Counted from the stretch's first letter, positions 1-7,331 are shown. The stretch: DNA of 8,345 bases from Alphaproteobacteria bacterium (GCA_947456345.1 CANGQU010000021.1:1-8345), one strand, 5' to 3'. Made by a program: numbers and translations. The notes: generated from the letters alone by a model not told the origin.

Positions 1-1479
1 AAACAAGAACGCGCCGCCATCCTCGAGCAGCAAGAATCCACGCCCCGGCCCCCACAGCGTCAATTCGATTTCATCGCGCAGCCCGCTATCGGTAATGGCG
101 ATGATGCGGAAATTTCGCCCCAGATTGAATGAATACCGCGCCAGCACGATTTGCGCCGTTTCCGCCAATTCATAGGTGAATGGCTGCGCGGCGACCCGCA
201 ATTTGAACACATCGCGCTGATCGCGGTATAAATTCAATTGCCGCGCGGCTTCGGCCTGGGCGAATACCGCCTCGTTGCCGCTGGCCACGCCGTCAATCGT
301 AATCCGCCGGGCGTTCGGGTACGGGGTTTTGATCGCCGTATCCTCGGCCTTGCGGCTTAAATTGGCGTTGGCGTAAAGCCCGACATCATAGGCACTGACC
401 GATCCGGCCAATTCCTCTTTGCTCATGGGCCGATAACGACGGTTAAAATTATACACCACCGCCCAAGCTGGGATTGCCGTTTGATCGCGGCTAAACGCAA
501 AGGTTTGGCCCAGATCAATATTCTTGCTTTGGACGGTGGCGGGCAAGTCAAACCGGCCAATCGTCAATTGATCGTTTTTATCGAAATAATAAAACGCTCC
601 GATGGTGGTGGCCAATTGATCCAGCACGTCGATGATTTTGATTTCATCGTTAAAAAACATGCCCACTTCCGGCGTGACGCCCAGCGCCGTGAACGACGCG
701 GTGTTAATATCGGCCAACGCCAGCCCGGCAAAATCCCGGGCGATCCATAAAAATACGGCGGCCGCATCATCGCCACCGCCATAGGGCGAGGCGGTGCGCA
801 CATCGCATTCGACAACGCCCGCGGGTGCACCGGCGAGGGTAAAAGTGCCGCTGCTTAAATTGACCGTGGGCGATAACGTCACGCCGCGATCCCGGATCGC
901 GATCGAGGTCATGGTGCCATCATTGACTTGGTATTGCTGATTCGCGGCGTGTACCAACGCCGCCGGCACGCCCGTGGCCTGACCGAAAACCAAGGGCTTG
1001 GGCTTACCCTCGAGGCTGTTTTGCACCGACGCACCGTATAAATTCGGCTGCAACGGTTTGTCGAACACATACAGCCGATCGCGCAGCCGGATCGTGACCG
1101 TGCGGTCGCTGAATTCGATTTGCTCGGTCACCCCTTGATAAATTTTGGTGAACGCGCCGCGCCCTGCCCCCACCGCACCACGATAAATGCGGAATTGGCG
1201 GGTATTAAAACTGTATTCGGTCAGATAATCCAGCGCGGCGTCGCCGTTGTTCAATTCGCAAAACCCGCGCGCCGGCACATTCTTGCCGCCGATCCGATCC
1301 CCATCGAACAGGCTGCGTTCCAACGAAAACGGCACCACCGCCCGGGCGATATACGCCACATTGGCTGGACTATCGGCCGGGCCGGTATTCAGCGGATGGG
1401 TGCTGAAATACAGCGTTTGCACCGCCGCCGAATCCAGGCTGTAGGCATCGATTTCAATCAGATACTGCACGGCGGGCAT
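1..1479 (-). CDS. Tail tip / baseplate hub-like protein, partial (C-terminus beyond left edge)
   Basis: This frame is open without a stop from ATG at 1479 to the left edge of the window, giving 493 codons of an incomplete protein. Residues 1-150 look like a beta-rich N-terminal domain ending in a TVTIRLRDRLYVFDKPLQ stretch. Around residues 157-200 comes the pattern GKPKPLVFGQ, then a YQVNDGTMTSI stretch and an IRDRGV turn. I associate this order with large siphophage tail tip or hub proteins, but I recognise it by pattern and not by a search. Residues 285-310 (VLDQLATTIGAFYYFD) and 455-475 (NFRIIAITDSGLRDEIELTLWG) also fit such hub domains. The gene begins 3 bases after the tape measure stop. 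A G-rich stretch (GGGGG at 1492-1488, spacer 8) is the only candidate ribosome binding site. Its expected role is at the distal tip of the tail, in tape measure attachment and host contact. A tail fibre function is possible if a receptor-binding part lies outside the window. Confidence 0.72.
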   Translation of the reverse strand, partial: MPAVQYLIEIDAYSLDSAAVQTLYFSTHPLNTGPADSPANVAYIARAVVPFSLERSLFDGDRIGGKNVPARGFCELNNGDAALDYLTEYSFNTRQFRIYRGAVGAGRGAFTKIYQGVTEQIEFSDRTVTIRLRDRLYVFDKPLQPNLYGASVQNSLEGKPKPLVFGQATGVPAALVHAANQQYQVNDGTMTSIAIRDRGVTLSPTVNLSSGTFTLAGAPAGVVECDVRTASPYGGGDDAAAVFLWIARDFAGLALADINTASFTALGVTPEVGMFFNDEIKIIDVLDQLATTIGAFYYFDKNDQLTIGRFDLPATVQSKNIDLGQTFAFSRDQTAIPAWAVVYNFNRRYRPMSKEELAGSVSAYDVGLYANANLSRKAEDTAIKTPYPNARRITIDGVASGNEAVFAQAEAARQLNLYRDQRDVFKLRVAAQPFTYELAETAQIVLARYSFNLGRNFRIIAITDSGLRDEIELTLWGPGRGFLLLEDGGAFLF

Positions 1480-1482
1480 GAA

Positions 1483-4458
1483 TTATGCCCCCGCCGGGCG
1501 AACATCGCCCCGCGTTAGCCGCTCGTTCAATTGCGCCAGCAAATCCCGCACCGATTGCATTGTTTGCTGCAAGCTGGTGCTGTTATCCGTACCCACCGCC
1601 GTTTGCCGATCAATCGCCGCCACCACATTATTACCACCGCCGCTGCCCAGAATTTGTTGAAACAATCCCGTGGCGCGGGCGAAATCGGATTGGAACGCCC
1701 CGCCCGAGGCGTTGAAATCGCGCGACAGGCCCAAAAACTGATTGGCCACCGCGCTGAAATTATTGCGCGCGGACGCATCGCCACCCAGCGCCGCCTGGGC
1801 CGTCGATTCCAATTGGCTACGCGACAAGGCCAGTTTTTCGGCGCTCGAAAGCGCCGAATTCGATCCCAGCAAGGTATCGAACAAACCGCGTTGCAAATTG
1901 ATCAAATCATTATTCGATTGCTGGGTTATCTCCTTGCGGCGGGAGGCATATAATTCCTCGATCTGCAAAATATCGGCGCCGATGTCTTGGGCCTGTTTAA
2001 TCCGCGCGTCGCGTTCGCGGTCCAATTCGCGCAAGGCAAAACCCTGCGGATCGCGCAAGCGCAACAATTCATCGGCCACGCCGGTGTTAAAATCGCGCCT
2101 TTGCCCGGGCAAGGCCAAGGCGGCCAGCAAATCATTGATGGGCTTGCCTGAATTGGCCGATAAAATGCTTTGAAATTCCGCATTGGTGCCGGTCAGGCCA
2201 CCCAGGGCGGTGCGCACCGCCCCCTCAATCAATGCCTGGTCGTTGGCAAAATTGGTTTTTTGCCCATTGGCCAGGACAAATCCGGGATCGCGGCTGCCCA
2301 GCGAAACGTTAAACAACCCACCGCTGAAATTGCCGCCGGTCAAATCGCGGATCGATTTCAGCGCGCCGTTGATCTGCGCCGCCACCTGATTAAAGCGATC
2401 CAGGTTTTCGGTGCCCTTGGGCGTCGATACGCCGGCAACCGTGCCCGCCGCGTTTTGAAACAACGCGCCGGTGTTGGGATCGAAAAACGCCCCGGCGGAT
2501 TTGTTGCTGGGTTTTTTATTGCCTAACAACCCGCTGGCCAATAACCCAAGCCCGATTCCCGCCACCGGCAAGGCAATAGAGCCGAAAGTTGTTAGCGCAC
2601 CCGCACCCAGGGACGCCGCCCCAGGGAGTAGCGGCCCAGCAACGCCGGTGGTCAACCCCAATGATGTTGTTAAGCCGGAAAGGCCAAGCGAATTGATCGC
2701 ACCCACCGCCAAGCCACCGGTCGGTAAAAAACTGCTGCCGAGCGACAACAGGCTGCTGCCAGAAATGCCGCCAGCGCCACCGCCGCCGATATTGCCGGCG
2801 CTGGCCGATCCACTGGATAATAACCCGCCCAGCAAACTGCCCACCACCGGTCGGACCAAATTGGCCGACAACACTTCGGCCAGGGTTTTGGTGAAAATCG
2901 ATTTGATCTGCTTGCCCAATTCACCGAACGAATTGACGCCACCGTTTAAAATATTTTCAAACGCGCCCGAAAACGCGTCCTGGATATTCTCCGCCGCACG
3001 CAAAATCGGCCGATTCCATAATTCGGCGGCTTGCTGCGCGGCTTCCTCTTGTTGTTTTAGCAGGGCTTTTTGTGCTGCCTGCTGGCCTTCAATCGCTTCC
3101 TTTTGGTCATAAAGCGCCGCGGCCAATTTTTCCGCTTGCTCGACCTGCTTGCGGCGTGATCCTTCGGGAAGCTTGGCTAATTGTTCTTGAATAAATAGCA
3201 GCTTTTCATCGCCCTTTAACTTTAACTCGCCGAGGCTGATTTCTTGCTGAATACCGGCAATGCGTTTTTGCGCCTCATCCGCTATTTTTTGGGCGGCCTT
3301 ACTCTGTTCCTCTCGTTTTTTCTTTTGTACTTCCTCGTATGCTTGAAAATCAGCAAGCTGCTTTGCCTCAAATGCTGTTAATTGAGCAATCTGCTGTGCT
3401 TTGGCTTCTGCATCACGGCCAGCTTGTATATCGTTAATTTCAGCGTTGATATTCTTAAGCCTGCCAGGAATTTGATATTCTGGCGTAGAAAACAAAGATG
3501 GTGATATTAATTGTTTTTGCAGCTTATCTCTTTTTTCTAACAAAGAATTTAAACGCTCATCTTCGGTAGTTTCCAATAAATCGGTAAACGACCTTAAAAT
3601 ATTTGTTAGGCCTTGCACCGCTATCGTAGCGGGGCGCGTGTCAGCAAATTTTTTACCTAAATCCTCCCACGCCTTTCCCAATTGATCGGTGGCACCCAAC
3701 AGTCCGCGCGCATCGCCCGCGCCACCCACCGCCCCTTCGAGTGTTTTCAATAAAAGCGCAGTCGCCTCGGCCTGCTTACCGGATTTCAGCAAACCGTCAA
3801 TCAGGTCGGCGTTGGTGCCTAAAACTTTTGTTATGTTTTGATCAAGCCGCCCCAGCCCATCCGCTGGGTTGGCTAACGATCTAGCCAAAGCCTCTGCATT
3901 GCCCTTGATGTCACCACCGAAGGTCGCCGCCAAATCTTGGCCGAGGCGTAAGACCCGGGTGAAATTATCGCCCGTCACGCTGCCAAAAGTGGCCACCGAG
4001 GTGGTAGCGGCCAAAACCTGTTCCTCGGTTACAGCCGTGGTTTTTTCTAACTGGTCAGCATAACTTTGCAGTTGTGATTTGGATAAGCCAGTCGTATTTC
4101 CTGTGGCTTTTAAAACAGCATCCAGTTTCCCTACAGCTTGTTCATATTCAGCTAGCTGTTTTAAACCTGCTTTATAAGCTAGAGAAAGCGTGGTGGTGGC
4201 GACGGCTGTAGCAACTCCAATCGGCCCCAATCTAGACAAGACGCTACCTACAACACCAGCGCGACTTGATAAATTGCCTATACTGTTTGACAATTCGCTG
4301 CTGACGGCGTTGATTGCCTGTAGCCCGCCGCTGGCGGGCGTGCTGGCCGAGCGGATGCGATCCAGCGCCGCCTGACCCTTGTCGCCCAATTGCTGCAACG
4401 CGCGCACAGCCGATGCGGGATCGGCCTTGATCGCTAGGACAAATTCACGCGTCGTCAT
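1483..4458 (-). CDS. Tail length tape measure protein
   Basis: This 991-residue protein is the longest in the cluster and has tape measure architecture. Residues 1-100 include a short hydrophobic stretch near 78-95. Residues about 100-275 resemble the lambda-type TMP_2 region, including the ALARSLANPADGLGRLDQ segment. Residues about 300-480 are Glu/Lys/Gln/Ala-rich and strongly coiled-coil-like. Residues about 490-540 resemble the lambda tape measure C-terminal family (AFSGAFENILNGGVNSFGEL). Residues about 540-646 are a Gly/Ser/Leu-rich hydrophobic stretch that could insert in a membrane, and 740-991 are a helical tail. At about 1.5 angstrom per residue it predicts a tail near 150 nm. The start overlaps the preceding gene by 14 bases. 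The only Shine-Dalgarno-like AGGA (4475-4472) is 13 bases upstream, so translational coupling is likely. Base composition is uneven: 3421-3600 is about one third GC, far below the flanks. Confidence 0.93.
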   Translation of the reverse strand: MTTREFVLAIKADPASAVRALQQLGDKGQAALDRIRSASTPASGGLQAINAVSSELSNSIGNLSSRAGVVGSVLSRLGPIGVATAVATTTLSLAYKAGLKQLAEYEQAVGKLDAVLKATGNTTGLSKSQLQSYADQLEKTTAVTEEQVLAATTSVATFGSVTGDNFTRVLRLGQDLAATFGGDIKGNAEALARSLANPADGLGRLDQNITKVLGTNADLIDGLLKSGKQAEATALLLKTLEGAVGGAGDARGLLGATDQLGKAWEDLGKKFADTRPATIAVQGLTNILRSFTDLLETTEDERLNSLLEKRDKLQKQLISPSLFSTPEYQIPGRLKNINAEINDIQAGRDAEAKAQQIAQLTAFEAKQLADFQAYEEVQKKKREEQSKAAQKIADEAQKRIAGIQQEISLGELKLKGDEKLLFIQEQLAKLPEGSRRKQVEQAEKLAAALYDQKEAIEGQQAAQKALLKQQEEAAQQAAELWNRPILRAAENIQDAFSGAFENILNGGVNSFGELGKQIKSIFTKTLAEVLSANLVRPVVGSLLGGLLSSGSASAGNIGGGGAGGISGSSLLSLGSSFLPTGGLAVGAINSLGLSGLTTSLGLTTGVAGPLLPGAASLGAGALTTFGSIALPVAGIGLGLLASGLLGNKKPSNKSAGAFFDPNTGALFQNAAGTVAGVSTPKGTENLDRFNQVAAQINGALKSIRDLTGGNFSGGLFNVSLGSRDPGFVLANGQKTNFANDQALIEGAVRTALGGLTGTNAEFQSILSANSGKPINDLLAALALPGQRRDFNTGVADELLRLRDPQGFALRELDRERDARIKQAQDIGADILQIEELYASRRKEITQQSNNDLINLQRGLFDTLLGSNSALSSAEKLALSRSQLESTAQAALGGDASARNNFSAVANQFLGLSRDFNASGGAFQSDFARATGLFQQILGSGGGNNVVAAIDRQTAVGTDNSTSLQQTMQSVRDLLAQLNERLTRGDVRPAGA

Positions 4459-5101
4459 TGCTGTCGATTAATCCTGTTTTTTGGCCCAAGCGTTCATAGG
4501 CGTCGTTAAAAAATTCCGGCATCGCGGCTTGCGCGATTCTGTCCGCTCGGCCACGGTTAAACCTTGGCCGCACCCTGGTTTGTTTCACCAACACGTACAT
4601 TGGCACGTCCGGTTTATTCGGCTGGCGGTACACCAACAGCGCCACGTTCGGATTCCGCGTCGGGCGGAAAAACAAAGTCCCCTTTGGCCAATCCTCGGGC
4701 CGCAATCTGGCATTGGCCCCACCGCGCCCTGCCCCGCCCCGGCCAACGCCGGGTAATGGCACCGCCAGCCACCGCCGGCGGTTGGGGCGAATCTCCCCGC
4801 CCGCTCCCAACACCGTGGCCAGATCGATTTTCCCGCCCGGCCGTTTATAATCGGCGGCGGAATAGACAAACCCTTCGAGCACATCGGTGCGGCGGTTGCC
4901 GCCCTTGGGCGGTTTCACGCTGCGGCGCAGCGGTTTGACCAGGCCGCGTAAACCGGCGGCCTTGATGTCGGCGCGCAATTCCCGTTGCAGCAAGGTCGTG
5001 GCGCGGCGCACCATGCTGTTGCTGGCGCGCAGCACCACGCGCTGTTCTAGCCGCAGCAATTCATCGAGGCGGCCATCAAACGCAGCGTCCAGGCGCATCA
5101 T
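4445..5101 (-). CDS. DUF6441-like tail module protein
   Basis: This basic protein of 218 residues sits between the tail chaperone and the tape measure gene. Its pattern resembles the DUF6441 phage family: an amphipathic helical N-terminus (residues 1-55), then WLAVPLPGVGRGGAGRGG with a Gly/Arg-rich loop (about 110-130), then LLVYRQPNKPDVPMYVLVKQTRVRPRF (about 154-180) and a helical C-terminus. The family has no established function that I know of. From its position it may be a minor tail or tail completion component. It overlaps the T-extension stop by ATGA. Two tandem ATG codons (5101 and 5098) are possible starts. An AAGGGG at 5109-5104 is only 2 bases from the first ATG but 5 from the second, so the second (217 residues, TGATG junction) is equally or more likely. 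An HK97 gp10-like role is an alternative. Confidence 0.68.
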   Translation of the reverse strand: MMRLDAAFDGRLDELLRLEQRVVLRASNSMVRRATTLLQRELRADIKAAGLRGLVKPLRRSVKPPKGGNRRTDVLEGFVYSAADYKRPGGKIDLATVLGAGGEIRPNRRRWLAVPLPGVGRGGAGRGGANARLRPEDWPKGTLFFRPTRNPNVALLVYRQPNKPDVPMYVLVKQTRVRPRFNRGRADRIAQAAMPEFFNDAYERLGQKTGLIDSNDDA

Positions 5102-5382
5102 TTCCCCTTTTTATTGGCTTCGCTGGCGGAGGATAAAATAGCGAACGCATCCAGCATGATCGCCGCCTGATCCAGCGTGCCGCCGGCATCGGGCAAAAAC
5201 CCGGGTGCCATGCCGCCCTGAAACAACCGCCACAGCCGGATGGTTTCAAAATCCCCGTCACCAACTAAATCGCGCGGGTTGTCGTGATAGACCACACCAC
5301 CGATCAACCACCCTTGGTGGTCGGGTTCTGGCGTTGTGGTAAAGGCGTTGGGCTCGGCGGTGATAGCCAACGCCAGGATTAG
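5098..5382 (-). CDS. T extension of the tail assembly chaperone, made by -1 frameshift (GT)
   Basis: This open frame follows the G gene in the -1 frame. Reading through the slippery site at 5388-5382 enters it at CTA (5382) and continues LILA, then LAITAEPNAF, to TGA at 5098. The full fusion is 178 + 4 + 90 = 272 residues. No ATG start with a ribosome binding site lies near the front. The only near-cognate start, TTG at 5370, has no Shine-Dalgarno sequence and lies inside the predicted stimulatory stem, so independent translation is unlikely. The segment has an IRLWRLFQGGMAPGFLPDAGG core and a helical end (AAIMLDAFAILSSASEANKK), similar in style to the small downstream ORFs of phage G/GT loci. 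In lambda the T domain binds soluble tail tube subunits while the G domain binds the tape measure. The same role is inferred here. Confidence 0.8.
   Translation of the reverse strand, partial: LILALAITAEPNAFTTTPEPDHQGWLIGGVVYHDNPRDLVGDGDFETIRLWRLFQGGMAPGFLPDAGGTLDQAAIMLDAFAILSSASEANKKGK
5104..5109 (-). promoter_or_regulatory. Ribosome binding site that bears on the DUF6441-like start
   Basis: AAGGGG on the minus strand is 2 bases before the ATG at 5101 and 5 bases before the second ATG at 5098. The spacing favours the second ATG, which would make the junction TGATG. It lies within the end of the T extension, so ribosomes finishing GT may also reinitiate here. Confidence 0.5.
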
Positions 5383-5388
5383 TTTTTT
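5344..5388 (-). promoter_or_regulatory. Programmed -1 ribosomal frameshift site with stimulatory stem
   Basis: On the minus strand, positions 5388-5382 read A AAA AAC in register with the G frame, and the UAA stop follows immediately (5381-5379). This matches the X_XXY_YYZ rule for -1 slippage. Seven bases after the heptamer, GGCGTTGG (5374-5367) can pair perfectly with CCAACGCC (5351-5344), giving 8 base pairs and a 15-base loop. Both the heptamer type and the spacing are those of known efficient -1 sites. A run of seven A residues (5389-5383) could also give some transcript slippage. Confidence 0.85.
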
Positions 5389-5915
5389 TCCTGATCCTTG
5401 GTGGGTGACATCAACCGCAGCGCCTCGAACCCCAATTCGACAATCGCCGCATCGGGCAGCGCGTTAAACGCCGCATCGCGCACCATCCCGGTGCTGTCAG
5501 ATTCAAACGCCACGGGATAATTTTCCCAGCCGCGCAGCGCGTATTTGGCGGCCAGGATCACGGTCATATCGTTAAAATACGCCCGCAGCACCGCCAATTC
5601 GCGCAATTCGCCGCAGGCATCGATCAATTGGTTTTCCAATTTAAATCGGGCAGCGGCCGAATCATCGTCATCGGCCAATAGCAACGCCGTGGCGGATTCG
5701 TGATCCACCGGCGAGAGGTATTTTTTGGCCGCATTTGCCAACGCGGATTGGTAGGCGGTGTGGCTGATCTGCTTGGCGGTCATCGCCAAATCGCGCCGGT
5801 ATTTGGCGCGCTCGGCAATGGTCAACGGGGCCAGCATAAAAACCGGCAGCGGTTTTTGTTCGGCCAAGGCGGGCGGGGTAAAGCGAATCCGGTCGCGCGC
5901 GGAAATGGGCAGCAT
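5379..5915 (-). CDS. Tail assembly chaperone (G protein of a G/GT pair)
   Basis: This protein of 178 residues lies directly between the major tail protein and the tape measure region, the standard place for the G chaperone. It is predicted helical and starts MLPISARDRIRFTPPALAEQ, followed by an LPVFMLAPLTIAERAKYRRD stretch at about 23-42. Such chaperones coat the tape measure before the tube polymerises and are absent from the finished tail. The start ATG at 5915 overlaps the major tail protein stop (TAATG), and its own Shine-Dalgarno is weak (GGCGGTG), so translation is probably coupled to the abundant upstream gene. The last codons are GAA AAA AAC TAA, which contain a canonical -1 slippery heptamer leading into the T extension. 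It is slightly longer than lambda G. The sequence itself I do not match to a named family; the call rests on position, size and the frameshift. Confidence 0.85.
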   Translation of the reverse strand: MLPISARDRIRFTPPALAEQKPLPVFMLAPLTIAERAKYRRDLAMTAKQISHTAYQSALANAAKKYLSPVDHESATALLLADDDDSAAARFKLENQLIDACGELRELAVLRAYFNDMTVILAAKYALRGWENYPVAFESDSTGMVRDAAFNALPDAAIVELGFEALRLMSPTKDQEKN

Positions 5916-7309
5916 TAATACACCGCCAAAAATGCGCCAGAATCCTGGCCTTGGCAGAAAAATGCCGTTTCCTCGGTCGCCAGGCCGTTGTTATCGCCTG
6001 CGTTATAACTCGTGTACAACGCCGAGGGGATGGTGACGGCAATGCGGTTGCCCACCACCGCCGCACCGCCCGTCAGCCGGGCGATAATCGGCTGCGCCGT
6101 ACCGTTGCGAAACGCGGTCATGATGTCGCGCGTGGCCACCAACGTGGCCAGCGGATTGATGTTGCCGGTCATGGCCCGGGTGGTGATTTCCGGCACGGTA
6201 AACCCTTCGGATTGATTCGGGTCGCCCGGGAATACCAAATTGGATTGGCTGGATAGCGACAGACTGTTCAGCGCCGTTGGCACGCGATTGACGCGCATCG
6301 CCGAATTGCGGAACACGCCCGGCACGGTGCCGTCATAGGCGATATTGGGAGGTAACGCCGCATCGGTTTTGGCCACGAACAAGCCGCTGAAATTAAACGT
6401 GGCGCGAGCGGGCGCGGCCGTCGGGAATTCAAACGACACGCTGCCCCGGCAATCGCGCAGCGTGTACAACACGCCGTCCTGGTAGAAACCGACGGTTAGG
6501 CTGGGGATGTTGCTGGAAATCGCTGCGTACAACACGTGCGCCGGGATGGATGCGACCGAGGTGCCGGACAAAGCCGACGCGAACGCATCGCCCAAGGTCG
6601 TCAGGCGGCCCACGGTGTAATCGATAATGCTGGCATAGCTGGGCGTGGCGGGATTGCCGCCGATCAATACCGGCATGCCACGATACAAATTGGCCGTGGC
6701 GGCAAAGCCCGTGCCGGCGGTAAAGCCGGTGGTGGTCCCGGCCGTGGCGGCGTTACCCGCGATAAAGCGGCGCAGGGTAAAGGTGCCGCCCGAGGATTCG
6801 TTAGTCAGGGCCGGGGCCGAGCCGTCAATATTGGTAACGGTGATCGAGCCGGCGGCCGAGGCGGTGACGCGCAATTCGCGGCTGGCATTGGCCGGGCTGG
6901 ATAAATGCAAAACCGTGCCGATGGTGAACGGCGCCAGGCCGTTGGCCGAATCGGTAATGGTGTTGGTGCCGGTGACGGCAAAGGTGGTGCCGGTTAAGGG
7001 GGTGACATTGGCGGTTTCCGAAAAACCGCAGGCGCGCAGCAATTTGCCCCATTGCGGCGCTACGCCCGGGGTGCCGGTGCCCTTGAGATAAACCGTGAAC
7101 GACATGCTGGCCTGCAACCCGCCAACGATCGGCCCGCGCGAATCGAGCGAGCCGGTGACTTCGTTCGTATCCGTGTTTTGCGGCGAAAAGCTGATTTGCG
7201 GATTTTCCACCAAAATGCCATCGGCGGATGCGGATAACGATTCGGCGACGCCTTCGGCGGCTTGGATTTTCGCCAACACGGCGGCATTGCGGGTGCGTAA
7301 AGAGGGCAT
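5915..7309 (-). CDS. Major tail tube protein, enlarged
   Basis: This 464-residue protein is rich in Thr, Ser, Gly, Ala and Asn and poor in Cys, as expected of a beta-structured tail tube subunit. The N-terminus (residues 1-95) carries ILVENPQISFSPQNTD, GGLQASMSFTVYLKG and the WGKLLRACGF segment. Residues about 258-320 resume with SLTVGFYQDGVLYTLRDCRGSVSFEF and ATFNFSGLFVAKTDAALP, the pattern seen in phage tail tube proteins. The part between, about residues 101-257, looks like inserted beta material. About 110-180 and 195-257 hold two blocks with a similar hydrophobic and glycine pattern. It is preceded by the best ribosome binding site in the window, in keeping with a protein needed in hundreds of copies per tail. 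Its subunits stack in rings around the tape measure. A cell-surface or capsid protein is unlikely given the neighbours. Confidence 0.88.
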   Translation of the reverse strand: MPSLRTRNAAVLAKIQAAEGVAESLSASADGILVENPQISFSPQNTDTNEVTGSLDSRGPIVGGLQASMSFTVYLKGTGTPGVAPQWGKLLRACGFSETANVTPLTGTTFAVTGTNTITDSANGLAPFTIGTVLHLSSPANASRELRVTASAAGSITVTNIDGSAPALTNESSGGTFTLRRFIAGNAATAGTTTGFTAGTGFAATANLYRGMPVLIGGNPATPSYASIIDYTVGRLTTLGDAFASALSGTSVASIPAHVLYAAISSNIPSLTVGFYQDGVLYTLRDCRGSVSFEFPTAAPARATFNFSGLFVAKTDAALPPNIAYDGTVPGVFRNSAMRVNRVPTALNSLSLSSQSNLVFPGDPNQSEGFTVPEITTRAMTGNINPLATLVATRDIMTAFRNGTAQPIIARLTGGAAVVGNRIAVTIPSALYTSYNAGDNNGLATEETAFFCQGQDSGAFLAVY

Positions 7310-7314
7310 GAGAA

Positions 7315-7320
7315 CTCCTT
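7315..7320 (-). promoter_or_regulatory. Strong ribosome binding site of the major tail protein
   Basis: The minus strand reads AAGGAG followed by TTCTC and ATG (7309). A six-base Shine-Dalgarno with a 5-base spacer is near ideal. It lies in the 22-base gap after the terminator gene, the largest gap in the window, and confirms the start. Most other junctions rely on overlaps or weaker sites, so this gene is set up for the highest output. Confidence 0.85.
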
Positions 7321-7331
7321 GGGGTTAAGAA

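Noticed and set aside
1531..2173. Plus-strand open frames opposite the C-terminal end of the tape measure
   Set aside because: They overlap each other in different frames and sit opposite a well-supported coding frame; no ribosome binding site or domain supports them.
2471..3112. Open frame of 213 codons on the plus strand, with a Pro/Ala-rich product
   Set aside because: It starts at GTG, has no ribosome binding site that I can see, and lies antisense to the Gly/Ala/Leu-rich part of the tape measure gene, whose composition explains the long open frame and the proline-rich translation.
5098..5370. Independent 90-codon gene starting at TTG 5370
   Set aside because: The TTG has no Shine-Dalgarno and lies inside the predicted frameshift stem. 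The -1 slippery site gives a better explanation, as the T extension of the chaperone.
5344..5376. Hairpin after the chaperone stop read as a rho-independent terminator
   Set aside because: The stem is not followed by a run of T on the minus strand, and it sits between co-transcribed tail genes. Its position after the slippery heptamer fits a frameshift stimulator instead.
7310..7331. Possible promoter or terminator in the largest intergenic gap
   Set aside because: The gap is only 22 bases. It holds a Shine-Dalgarno but no -10/-35 pair and no hairpin.
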